This document shows positions 44,334 through 54,999 of a stretch of DNA of 64,000 nt, one piece after another; position 1 is the stretch's first letter, and each line of letters starts with the position of its first letter. The notes beneath the pieces were generated by a model, which had not been told where the DNA came from, ran no database searches, and saw only the letters and a list, made by a program, of their open reading frames with translations. The position numbers and the translations under genes are program-made. The stretch comes from Macrolepiota albuminosa (Eukaryota; Basidiomycota; Agaricomycetes; Agaricales; Agaricaceae), in assembly GCA_027475525.1 (NCBI GenBank), contig JAMWFC010000005.1:620001-684000 (forward strand). The letters run 5' to 3'.

Positions 44334-45377
44334 TGATGACGCCAACTGTGGTTGGGTGCGCTGGACGTATACACAGTACAACGCCGTCTCCAGCGCCTGG
44401 CGTACGGGTTTGTGAGGAGTCCCGGCAGGGTCCCGGTGTGCTCGAGCAAAGGTGATAGGGCGATGCGCTAGACGATAGCGCCTCGGATGCTACCTAGCAA
44501 GTGGTAAGCGTCGTAGTTTAGGAGAAGTTATAGAGAAAGAAACGAATAGCGCAGCGTAGCGTGCCCGTAGGTGGCACCGTAAACGACGAAGACGAGATAG
44601 ACGAAGCTAGCGCCGAACTTGGTGGCAAAGTCAGGCAACGCTAGCGCGATTTGAACGCTAAGTGTAACTGGGTGCTCAAGAGGTTACGATTCGTTGTTAT
44701 ATACATGGCAAGTAGCTAGTTTTTATACTATGCGCTACATTATTTCCAAAATAAGTCCATTGACGGCGCTACCAATTAGCGCCTCCCTTCGTGACTGTAG
44801 CTAACGGCCACCTGTCAACGGCGACCTGCAGCACATGGGTGACGGCGACCAACGGCGACTCTAAAACTACTTAGAAGTGGTACGAGTTTGCTCACTTTTT
44901 GATGTAATTTAATTGGCCATGCCATCCCGGGGTATGGTCGGGGAATCCTCGACAGACGCCGTGAGCGCTAATTCCGGCGCTAAACATTGTACCATCTTTT
45001 GATAGATTTAAATGTCGGGTCTGCGTGTATCCTGTCTTGTCGTCATTGATTCTTTTAGACTTCTGATTGAGGTGCCTCGGTGATTGACAGCGCCAATTGC
45101 TAACTCCTTCCAGTACTGATCGGGGTTTGGTCAGAGTCCCCTCCCGCCGTTATGCTAGCGCTATGAGTCCTGAGTCTTCTTGGTCTTCAAAGTAACTGAG
45201 TGGAGTGCGCTGAGGGGCTGATACTGGTGATTGAGATGAATGGATAAGTCTTGCCATAGAGCGCCCGCGCTAGGGCTGCTCTGTTACCCAAGGCTGGTCG
45301 CTAGAGCCTTTAGTGTGTCAAGTGTTGGTCGGCCTATAATGTCCCTTGATGCGCTCAGTCCGAGTAGAAGCCTATCA
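44334..45377 (-). repeat. 5' LTR of element L (1044 bp)
   Basis: Ends TGATAGG (45377) and GTCATCA (44334). Followed on the minus strand by the PBS and gag, so this is the 5' LTR and should contain the promoter (TATATAA near 44698). Target duplication CCGT at 45378-45381. Confidence 0.95.
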
Positions 45378-46502
45378 CCGTAAGGCACGTACATGCTCCT
45401 CTGTGAGATCTCCCGGATTCAACCTTACAACCGGTTGTTTCCTTGTCATATTCGCCGACAACTGCATGCTTCTCGCTTTCAGCGAGAGTCCATCAAATAC
45501 AATATCCAATGTTTCAGAAACCTCATCCTCTCGTGCGTGACAGTACACTTCTCCCGTCTAGGTTGCCTGCACTCTTCCCATAGCCTGTGTCACCATTGAC
45601 GCTACCAACTCATTCCACTCCCGTGGCATTCGTGGGTCATACGCCCATTGCACTCCTGGCCGAGGCACTGGTCAGTCCATTAGCGACCTAGTGCTACCCA
45701 CAGTTCCCATCGTACTGTATACCTCGTCCTTGATGAGATCCTCAACCTTCACTCGAGAGCTAGTCGGCTGGCATTCCAGCGACTCCACCACGCATCTACC
45801 ACGCTCATTCTTGCACTGTACAGCCTGTTTAGGCTTTCCATTGGTACACCCAATCACATCCGGGTGCTTCTGCTTCCTCAGAGTTCCTTGAAACTCTTCC
45901 TCAGACATCAGTATAGCTGGCGAGTCTGCCGGCAGGCTTTTTGGTGGGGCCTGTTTGTCCTCCACCTCCTGTACAGTCGCTCTCCTGCGACCATCTAGTC
46001 AGTTGCGTTCATCACACCGCTTTTCAGTTGCGCGATAGCGCCTCAAACGACCATCTGTATCGTTCAACACCACTTTCTCCGCCTTCAAAGGCGTACCATT
46101 CACAACGACCATGTCATTCACGAAATCCAGCGACACCTTGTTCTTACGCATGAACGGCGTACCGATAATCATGTCGTAGCAATCAAAATTCGCTATATCC
46201 ACATATTCTTTTGTCGACGTCCCTGCCATCTTCATTCTCACTTCCGCGCCAAACTGTACCATAGCGCGACTCCCGACAGTCCCCAGTTGGAGCATCAATG
46301 GCTCCTCCAGTTCATGAACGCGAATCGTGTTGACGTGAGCAAACTGGGGCGTAATGCCCATAGTGGTACTCCCGGAGTCCCACAACGTCCATGCCGGATG
46401 TCCATTGACATCAACATACGTGACCAGGCACTCCTTCTCCTCGGGAGTATAGCGTGGCCTGTGCAACTTATTAGTTGCCTTCTGCAGGGTTACGCGTCTC
46501 AT
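45378..46502 (-). pseudogene. Protease and start of pol of G1 (part 1)
   Basis: Minus-strand segment with an aspartic protease (LWDSGSTTMGI at about 46379-46350, then IIGTPFMRKNKVSLDF) and a linker that runs into the L insertion at 45377. Its last codons (EEHVRALR) continue at 31635 (ERFEPK) once L is removed. Stops near 46500, 46006 and 45675 are TGA for CGA; one near 45559 is TAG for CAG. Confidence 0.8.
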
Positions 46503-49500
46503 TCAGACGCGCTGATCTCCACGGCACTCAGTCAGTGCAAACAGGTGTTCTTCCTCGTCCTCACAAGCATAATAGTCGCTGTCATACACGTCCACTGCGA
46601 CGTATTCATCGCCATCAATCTGGACGCTCTTGGCGTCATCCACTTCTGACCCGTCAGCCTCTATTTGCGGCTCCTCCTCCATTTTGTCGATGACCTCATC
46701 GTCCTCGTTGTCACTGACAACATCGCTCGGTGCCGCAGCCGTATGGGCCACTTGGATGTGTGCCTTAGGAGGGGCGGGACACTCCTTAGCGAAATGTCTG
46801 CTCCTGCCACAATTGTAGCATGCTGAGGGATCCTCTGCAGGCCTTCTCTGGGCCGCTCTTGGAACCCCAGCGGTTTTGCCTGCCATATGCGCTGCAGGCG
46901 CCACCACTCCTCTCAGTGCTACTTGATTCTGACCCAAAAAGGGTCGACTATTCCTTGCTGGCAATTGTCCAGCAGGCTTCGATTGAGGCTGTTGGCCTCC
47001 AGGGATTGTCTTACGAACAACGAATCACAGATTGTGATTGTTCTCCATCTCTGTCTATTTGGCCAGGAAGGTTCCCACCTTCACTGCCTGACGGTTCACA
47101 GTTCCTCGGTGGGAACTCTGCTGCTCATAATGGTTCGCCATCTGTGTCGACTGCTCATAACGGATGGCATACGCCAAGAATTTGGTCACAGTATTGACCT
47201 CCAGAGACAAATTGTCGTCGCGTATCAACGCTCTCCTCATGTCTGCGGGTATTCCGTCCAGGAATGTCTCACGAATAGTGTATTCATCTGGATAGATGGC
47301 CATATTCTGTGCATGACCCACCAGGTCATCATAAAAGGTCTGGACGCCAGTCTTAGCATCATACACTGCCTTTCTAAAGGCATCACGGCATGACCCACCA
47401 GGTCATCATAAAAGGTCTGGACGCCAGTCTTAGCATCATACACTGCCTTTCTAAAGGCATCACGATCTTCCTGCATCATAGCAGCGTTGACGAAATGATT
47501 GTACAGTCCTATCAGGACTTCTTTAAATGTCCAATGCGGCTTGTCGTGATTAATGTGGAGAACATGGCGACGGAACCAATTCCGAGCCTCTCCTTCCATA
47601 AATTTGTGTAGCACAAATATCCTTTCCTGGTCCATGTCGTCTCCACCATAGCAGCAGGCTGCGAGGTGGTAGCACACGTCCATGGCCCAGTCCTCCAGTT
47701 GAGAGAACCTATGTCCTCCAGCGTATGCACATATGTGCTTACCATCGGATTTACGGGGACTTACCCCAGCAGGAAACTTAAATCTGACTCCAAGGGAGTC
47801 ATCCACCAGACGGGTGAGACAGTCATGCATATGATCCATATGGATCCTGACCGCTTCATTCATTCCCGGCGTAGTTTCATGCAATTCATGAGGTGCAGGC
47901 ATCGAAAATGCCCGGGGACTGCAAAACAGGTGTTCATTGGCTGTTTGTTCTGGCCGTGGGGTGGGCTGTTGCCCTACTTGTGGCTCTGCTGGTACTCCAC
48001 CAGCCTGCCTGCCACTATCACGACGATTATTATCATCTCAATCGTTATTTTTGCGATCACGACCTCCACCGTTGTTATTGCGACGACTTGGCTCCCTCCG
48101 TTTGTAGTGACCATTACTATCATCACTATCACCCGGATCTCTGTCCGGTTCAGCAGTCCGAGCCGCGAATTGTTGCCGCATGTCATTGACAGGCGTTACT
48201 CCCTCACGCTCTTCAAAGGCTACCCCCTGGTCATCAATCAACGACTCGCCATGATCACGCAAGTCCTGGTTGCGTATCCTCTGGTAGTTAATGCGTTCAT
48301 TCCAGTTGTCCACTAGGTAGACGCATTGCACTATGCATCGTGGTCGCGTTTGCTCCTCAAGAATATGGACTTTGTCCACCTCTTCCTTGATTGTAACTTG
48401 CTTACAAGATGTCTTAACCTCCTGCACTGCAAGTAGTGCCTCTGGCTCTGCCGGAGTCGTCGTCACAGTCTCCACCTCAGACAATGCCTGCTGAGGCACT
48501 CCGCTAACAATGCATTGACGGTTTGTGGTGTTCTGACCCCAAATGTAGTCTTGCTGAGACTCATTAGCCTGACGAGGCGCATTGAGCACTTCCATCGCGT
48601 CCGCGATTAATGGTGCTCATCGGCGCACACTCATCTCACATTCTACTGAGTCGGCTGGAGTAGCCGTTGAGACTGCTGACCCTTGCACCGCTTTGCGCTT
48701 AAGGTATTCCACTACTTTGAGTTCGAAGATGCGCACAAACAATTCGATATATTCATTCGAATCTGCATGGGGTACATCGTGGCTCCTAGCAGCCAGCAAC
48801 TGTAAGTGCTTTACTACATAAAGCTGCAGACGCTTTCGCGTCGATTCCTTTGCGACCAACGGATATCGGTCCAACACCAGCTGTAACTGGATAGACAAGG
48901 TCAAATGCGACCTTTTGCTTTCCTCATCATCTGAGGATTCCAGCTCGGACTCTAAGTCCATAACTCTCCTGAGGCCATCATGCCTCACTTGCGGCTGTTT
49001 GCTGGCCCGTCTGTGCAACTCTGGAATTCCAGGTGCTGTTGATGCTTTTTCCAACCTTACGACATTGTCGTCCTCCCTACTGACCACTATTGCTGGCCCT
49101 TGCGCCTGTCCTTGTGTCGTCAGTGATGACGGTCCCGGTTCAGTAGCCGCATCAGCCACATATTCCAAAAGCCGTTCAGTAGGTGCAGTCTGGAAGGGGG
49201 TACTATGCGCAAACGTGCTGCCTTGTACCATTTCCGAGTACTGGGTAATATCCGGTTGACCCTCAGAATGAGCTGACGAGCTCTTGGGCAATACCGGATA
49301 CATCAATGAAGGCATTTGGCTCGCTGGCAGCAACACTCCTGAGACCGCAGATCTCTCTCCTGGTTTATCACCAGGTCATACAATGGACATCATCTGTGAT
49401 ACGAATAGCCCACCAGGCATTCCAAAGCTTGTGCTGACATCGCAAGGAATCTTTTTGTCCCGCTTTGGCGGAGGTTGGTATGCTGATGCAGATTGTGTCT

Positions 49501-49655
49501 TCATAGCTTGAAGCGCAGGTAGGTCACCTGTGTCTGCAGCTGGGAATGGAGGATCCGGATCAAGAGAGCCAGTCATGGAAGAGCTTGAAGCGCAGGTAGG
49601 TCACCTGTGTCTGCAGCTGGGAATGGAGGATCCGGATCAAGAGAGCCAGTCATGG
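46503..49655 (-). pseudogene. gag of G1
   Basis: Long minus-strand gag: N-terminal region (MTGSLDPDPPFP at 49655 or, after removing a 77-bp duplication, its single equivalent), an acidic/basic linker, a capsid domain (about 47750-47100; EGEARNWFRRHV and GIPADMRRAL), and a zinc knuckle CYNCGRSRHFAKEC (about 46820-46779) followed by an acidic tail. Stops near 49379, 48612, 48034 and 47038 are TGA for CGA, one near 47062 is TAG for CAG. The frameshifts at 47311-47464 and 49505-49658 coincide with artificial 77-bp duplications. Confidence 0.8.
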
Positions 49656-49764
49656 AAGCACGTTTTCAATGTGATGCCAACAGAGAATCGAGAGGTTTTG
49701 ATGATAGTTGCCTAGTCAGTAACAAGCCTAGAGTTTAAAGCTGATAGCAGAAGATTTAAAAAAA

Positions 49765-49938
49765 TGTAACCTGAGTTACAAGTTAGAACTATCTTGTGTG
49801 AATCACACAAGTGCTAAATCAGACCGCAGTATCGGATTTGACTAGTACTTAGAGTGAAAACAAGATGTTGGCTTATGTAAGACTCTACTGTATAATTATA
49901 GCGTCGTTGACGCTGATACTACGTATGACTCCGTTACA
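49765..49938 (-). repeat. 5' LTR of G1 (174 bp)
   Basis: Same ends and length as 24672-24845 but about 11 percent diverged. On the minus strand it is followed by a T-rich leader; no tRNA-type primer site is obvious, so priming may differ from the usual mode. Confidence 0.7.
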
Positions 49939-50062
49939 GCTTCTTGGCATGCAACCGCCGGCCACCCATGACATTGCCATCTGCTGATGGATTGGTGTCC
50001 ATCCCACTACCAGACAATTTGCTCTGTGTGTTTGCAGCGGATCCACCAAGGGCCACCAGCAG

Positions 50063-51209
50063 ATGCTTCTAGTCCTAGACAAGTGGTGGTCATTAGATAG
50101 GATGGAACATGTCCCAACAGCCAATAATGTGATCTGCCTGTTTGCTGGCAGCAAGTCCGTTGCTGCTTCCATTGTCAGTTCTGTTGCCAGGTCCATGGAT
50201 CCTGCTTGGACAGGCCAATTGACAGGCATTGAGTCCCATACTAATAGTATTGATGGTGAGCAGCCTGATCCTCAAGACTGCCTCTCCATGGCCCATCTTA
50301 CCACTCTCCTCAATGTCAACTCTCCCCAATGGCCATCCTTGATGCATATTGAACTCTCAAACCCACAACATCCATTCCACCACCTCTACAGTCAGAGTAA
50401 ACCTGGACTGGTGTATGGCCCTACAATAGAACACTCTCATGTGGTGGTTCAACCAGCATCTCAACTTCCTTCTACCCCAGCAGCTCATATCTGCTGGACA
50501 TTCATGGAGCTGGAGAAAACTAATGATGACCAGGTGGATATCCCTAATCCATTCATTAGTGACCTTGACTTAGAAGGTATCCCTCCTTTGTTCATTGTAG
50601 TGAATGATAAGATGGAAGATGAATCTTTGCTGCCTCTGTTTATTCCTGTAGAAGAGGAGATAGAAGACAATGATTTGCCACCTTTGTTCATTCCTGCAGA
50701 AGAGGAGATGGAAGAGGATTCTTTGCCTCCTTTGTTCATTCCTGCAAAAGAGGAGACAAAAGACAATGATTTGCCCCCTTTGTTCATTTCTGCAGAAAAG
50801 CAGATGGACAACGATTCTTTGCCACCTCTATTCATTGTTGGTGAAGGAGCAGAAGGACTACAAGCAATCAAGACCATGGCAGCCAGTGATGGCAGCCAGT
50901 TACGGCAGACAAACGGAAGTCCAGAGGGGCAGATGTATGGCAATTAATGACAAAGAAAACCTTCCGCCGCTATTTCTTGTGACGGCAGAAGAGACGGATG
51001 GAGGCATGGCAGCCGATGACGAAGAAAATAAGAAAACCTTCCGCCGCTATTTCTTGTGACGGCAGAAGAGACGGATGGAGGCATGGCAGCCGATGACGAA
51101 GAAAATCTTCCACTGCTTTTTGATGTAATGGCTCTTCAAATCCCATCTTCCCCCTTCCAACAATCTCCTTCTCCAACTCTACCTACTAGTAACAATGTCC
51201 AGGAGTAGG
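50063..51209 (+). CDS. Hypothetical protein with an LPPLF repeat array
   Basis: Plus-strand frame to 50947, continuing in another frame (MAINDKENLPPLF) to about 51209. The change of frame occurs at about 50930, and a 77-bp artificial duplication (50953-51106) follows. Between about 50575 and 51125 the protein repeats an acidic 15-17-residue unit with the core (I/L)PPLF(I/L) at least eight times, each preceded by an Asp/Glu/Asn-rich stretch. The N-terminal part is neutral and unrecognised; the ATG at 50063 is only the first in frame. No signal peptide or membrane segment. It may be a transposon gene or an intrinsically disordered host protein with an array of short binding motifs. Confidence 0.45.
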
Positions 51210-51332
51210 AGGAATATGAGACACATATGACTCAACACAAGGATAAGAGAAGAATTAACAAATTGTATCCACAATATGAGTTATAATTTGGCATTAGTAA
51301 TCATAGTTAATTTATTTCAACAGAACAAGAAT

Positions 51333-51616
51333 TTCACGCTAGAGCAAAACATGGTCAATGTAGGCCCATTGGCCCTTTCAATCAAGCTGGTCATACTGAT
51401 GATGTGTCTGTTGATATGTCAGAGTCACCCTCACCATCTTCATCGTCAGGCCTGATAGCAAAGTATGAAGACATCACACTTCCCAGACCTCAAGGGCCAT
51501 ATACACCGGACGACTTTGCATTTTTGACAGCAGACTACCTGCTTGATGAGGATTTGTTCTATTCAGATGCATTACATGAATCTAATGAAGAGGAGGAATA
51601 CACATTGGACAAGTAA
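51333..51616 (+). CDS. Possible exon of a hypothetical acidic protein
   Basis: Open from an acceptor-like site (TTTCAACAG, ending near 51323) to a stop at 51614-51616. It encodes a Ser-rich then acidic stretch (PQGPYTPDDFAFLTADYLLDEDLF). It could be the last exon of the LPPLF gene or of a decayed transposon gene. No recognised domain. Confidence 0.35.
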
Positions 51617-51937
51617 TTTAATCATTAGTTACTATAATTCATGGCTTTTCTGTTGGTTATTTTTTGTTAAGATTAACTGTCCTGTTGTTTTGATCCGTTA
51701 TGCCACTCTCATGGATGCAAAAAATCACATACTATTTAACAATCACACAATCAATTTACTACCAGTAAAATGCTAGCATTATGAAGTTGATTCATTCAAA
51801 ACTCTAGAAACTACTGAAGAAGAATAAAATGAATGAACTTGCACATGTGTTTATTGTAGCGCATGTGACAAGCAATGATACACCAGGGCTGGCTATCTTT
51901 GTCAGTGGACGTCAGCAGCCTGCTGCTCTAATGTGCA

Positions 51938-52015
51938 CTAGCAGGAGTCGAACCCACCTCTTGTGCACAATATGAAATATCAATATATCAATATTCTATT
52001 GGACCACAGGTGCTT
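51938..52015 (-). repeat. tRNA-like unit 1 (possible SINE head)
   Basis: On the minus strand there is an A-box-like segment (about 52010-51992) and a B-box GGTTCGACTCC (51955-51945, perfect match) about 45 bp apart, as in a tRNA gene, with an AT-rich filler. It resembles unit 2 in the filler and spacing. A functional tRNA is unlikely because a clean cloverleaf is not seen. Confidence 0.45.
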
Positions 52016-52094
52016 ACCAAAAGTCAGTACAGTGTACATATAGTGCAAAAATGCAGCAGTATAAAAAGACACCATCATACGTCATTAAGGTATA

Positions 52095-52172
52095 CTAAGA
52101 GAGTTGAACTCGCCACTCCACATAATACTAAATATCTATTGACAAATATTCCACTGAACTACTGAGACTGGT
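52095..52172 (-). repeat. tRNA-like unit 2 (possible SINE head)
   Basis: On the minus strand, TCTCAGTAGTTCAGTGG (52167-52151) resembles an A box and GAGTTCAACTC (52111-52101) a B box, separated by an AT-rich filler like that in unit 1. The two units are in the same orientation, about 155 bp apart. Confidence 0.45.
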
Positions 52173-53051
52173 TGCAACCTCATGGTATACATATAGATTG
52201 GTCAAAAGACACCATCTCAGTAAATTCATTTAATCTATTCATCTTCATGGATAGGACACAGCTCCACCGGACTTGTTTCCCCTCTTTTAACCCAACACCA
52301 TCCCTACTAAATTGTTTGTCATTTTTACACACAAAGATTTCTTTGGATGTCAGCTACTGTCTGTTGATGTCAGCTGTGGTAGCTCACATGCTGACGTCCA
52401 CTACCACCCGCTGGCATGCCAGTGGACAGCAGACACTCATGCACCCTCTTCTGCTCTTCCCCCTCTTTCTTCCCAGTGCCACCCTCTCCACTCTCCACAC
52501 TACCTCACACACCACCCCCATATGCCACATTGCACCCCGCTTTCCTCCTCCCTCCTGACCTGACATCCGATGTCTGCTACATCTGCTGGCATACCAGTGG
52601 ACACCCATGCTCCTCCCCTTCCTCCTTTCCCCTCTTTCTTCCCATCCCCATCCCTTTTCCACCACCCTCCACACTCTCTGAGATGCCACCCCATGCAGTG
52701 GATGCCCATGCACCCCCTTTTCTTCTCTCCTGCCCTGATGCTGAGCAATGCCAGGGGTTGCCAATGAATTTCCATGGATGCCAACAGATACCAGCAGATA
52801 TTCAGCGGATGCCAATAGATATATGATGGATAGTAATGGATGCCAGCAGGTCATGATGGCTGCCAACAAACTCTGATGGATGCCAGCTGATGGCAGATGA
52901 TACCAAGGCCCCTTTCAAGCCATAAAACCTCTTTTGAGAGGTATGCCATCCCCCTTCCACTTCAAAATATCTATATGGAGACCTGTGGAAATGTAGGTGG
53001 GCATCTGTTCATTGTGCTATCTGACCTTTGAATCTATTTGTTAGTAACGGA

Positions 53052-53161
53052 CCTGTGGTGCAACAGTTAAATGTGCATTCTGTTGCTAGAAGCTTGCCCA
53101 AGGCCAGGAGTTCAATTCCCCCCACAGGCATAAGGAGGATCAGAGTTGCCTTTTTTTTTTT
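53052..53161 (+). repeat. tRNA-derived SINE-like element with pol III terminator
   Basis: Perfect 7-bp acceptor-type pairing CCTGTGG (53052-53058) with CCACAGG (53122-53128). Inside are an A-box-like TGGTGCAACAGTTAAATG, a possible anticodon arm, a variable-arm-like GCTT...AGGC and a B-box-like GAGTTCAATTCC (53108-53119). A run of eleven T (53151-53161), a pol III terminator, follows. The T arm has two mismatches, so this is more likely a tRNA-derived SINE or pseudogene than a working tRNA. Confidence 0.5.
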
Positions 53162-53608
53162 GGTCCAACCAGTCTTTGTGGGCCTGCATAGGCCTCTGCA
53201 GATGTCCACTGGTGCCCTGTGCAGGCCTGGGAGGGCCTGCATAGGTTTGAGTGAGTTGACGTAGGTTTGCATGGATGTCTGCTGGTGGCTTGCATAGGCC
53301 TGCATAGGTCTGCAGGGCCCTTTTGTAGATGTACACTGGCATTGGGGGTGGGAAAAGGAGGGAAGGGGAGGCACGCAGTCTCAAGTTACTGCAGGGAGAA
53401 AAGTGGAGAACCTCAAGGAGGGTTTATTCATGCCATGATGTCTGCCAATGGAGGAGATTTTCACTTGTGGGCTGATGCACATTGATGTCCACTAGTGTCC
53501 GCTGGCATCTGCCAGGCCTGCATGCACATGTGTGTGCCTGCCTTTTATTGATCTACTAGACCATGTTATACAGCACATTGCAACATGTCTGCAGCTCTGT
53601 ATTCTATG

Positions 53609-53715
53609 GCACTGTGGACACTGCTCCACTCCAGTGTAGTGGACTCCGCTGGACACATATGGTACAGCACAAAGCGAGCTCCCATACAATGTATGACATG
53701 TACCGTTGTGATGTC
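53609..53715 (+). repeat. 107-bp repeat unit, decayed copy of 910-1016
   Basis: Same orientation as 910-1016. At least five of about eight differences are CG in the other copy and TG or CA here. Confidence 0.7.
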
Positions 53716-54999
53716 TCTATGTGCTGGAATGGAGAAAAGAGTTTGCCAGGATTTCAGAGCTTTGAAGCTTTTGAACATGTATGTTTTCAATCAATTCAAA
53801 ATTTGATAATAATATTGATTTTAACTTAATTTGACTAGAATTTCCAACTTCCGACTAATCATTCAACCAATAATCCAGACGACAAGCTTGGCATTAATGA
53901 TTTTGATGAATTAATATGTAATGTAGATTTAACAATGGTTGGGAACTTGGACCATGGCTCACATTTCTTCTTCAACAAGTTTCTGATGTCACGGTGCCCA
54001 GTATCAATATTCTTCATCAACCTGCTACTTCTTCTACTCCTTTGGCTAGCTACATCTTTGATGATTTATGACATGTTTGCTTGCTGTTGATAGGACTCTA
54101 TACAGGATCAGCACATTAACAGCAGGCTATAGCAACACAGCACTAACTTGGAATACCTTAGTGCACACTAATTGACCAATTCTGGCAATATTTGATGGCT
54201 ATGCACAGCAAGAAGCAGATCTGATCAATAATAGCACTGATGGCAGACAGAATGACAACTGACAGATGGCATCAGTCACTAGCAACAGTGCTTAGCGAAA
54301 AGACTGATAATCTATCAAAAACTGATGGACAGCTTGGCATTTGACCTTGGCATCTGACAGCGCTTAGCACCTTGATTTGGCACCAGACATTGCTTAGTAT
54401 CTTGGACAGACAGAAGGTTGATGGATTGATGATTTAGAGTTGTGATCTGCTGCTTGGCATTGCTAAGTGTGTTGAATAGATGGTAGGGATCTGAAACCAT
54501 TGGAGCCACTCTATAAAATTTTCCAGTTCACTGCACTTTGGCATCATTAGTCACTTGGCAACAGTGAACTCCTTGTAGTATGAAAGTACTTACTGACTTG
54601 TACATATGAATTAAAACAGAGTTTCCTGCCCCACTTACTCTAGTCTCCCTTACAGTCTAAGTTTCATTTATGGTCAGCGATGTCAAAGTAATCGGCAGTT
54701 GCAGACTATTGCTATCCCACAACATCCTCATGCCTTGCATCTACAGTGGGCATTAACATTGCTTAGACTTTGCTAAGCTTACCATGTTTTTGCCACTCAT
54801 ATTGCTGTGTTCACTTACTGCTCCTTCCACAGGTGCTTGTTACCTTAGTGCTTGACACTTGCTGACCCCCTTTCCAACTGTACCTTATTTTTATAGGTGT
54901 GGTCTCTGGGACCTGCCCAGGACTCCCCTCAACACCTTAAGCATGCCCAACACAAGCTTTTGGCTTGGTAACACTATTCTCTACATTTGTTACTGACCA
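53716..54999. other. No recognisable gene; probably decayed 5' part of the following gene
   Basis: AT-rich, with only short frames. Weak protein-like stretches occur but no start, domain or consistent exon structure can be given. Confidence 0.4.

Larger units (their letters stand above)
31636..45377 (-). mobile_element. Element L: 13.7-kb Ty3/gypsy retrotransposon with three antisense accessory genes
   Basis: Complete structure on the minus strand: 5' LTR (45377-44334), PBS (44330-44312), gag and protease (44254-41480), pol (41513-37803), three plus-strand genes (32904-35501, 36023-36621, 36876-37664), polypurine tract (32765-32757) and 3' LTR (32756-31636). The target duplication CCGT lies at 31632-31635 and 45378-45381. 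It sits in the pol of G1; removing it with one CCGT rejoins the G1 reading frame. The LTRs differ at about three sites in 1044 once the artificial 77-bp duplication is removed, so the insertion is young. Confidence 0.93.
24672..49938 (-). mobile_element. Element G1: large chromodomain Ty3/gypsy retrotransposon with nested element L
   Basis: Minus-strand order: 174-bp LTR (49938-49765), gag (49655-46503), protease and start of pol (46502-45378), nested L (45377-31636), remainder of pol with RT, RNase H, integrase and chromodomain (31635-28273), ORF-E (28116-25209), purine tract, 174-bp LTR (24845-24672). Without L it is about 11.5 kb. The two LTRs differ at roughly one site in nine and the outer flanks (GCCTT and GCTTC) do not form a clean target duplication, so the element is either old or its ends come from different copies. 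Confidence 0.7.
51617..53608. other. Non-coding region with tRNA-like units and degenerate short repeats
   Basis: No credible gene; frames here are low-complexity. Besides the tRNA-like units listed separately, there are degenerate repeats of GGATGCCA(A/G)CAG (about 52775-52895) and of GGCCTGCATAGG (about 53175-53330). A C/T-rich stretch spans 52440-52740. Confidence 0.5.

Noticed and set aside
24672..49938. G1 as a simple insertion into G2 pol
   Set aside because: Right flank does not continue G2, flanks do not match, and the two LTRs are about 11 percent diverged.
52384..52869. Overlapping frames of 120-160 residues on both strands
   Set aside because: Low-complexity C/T-rich sequence with no conserved motif or splice pattern.
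53052..53128. Functional tRNA gene
   Set aside because: T-arm mismatches, unclear anticodon arm and trailing non-tRNA sequence fit a SINE or pseudogene better.
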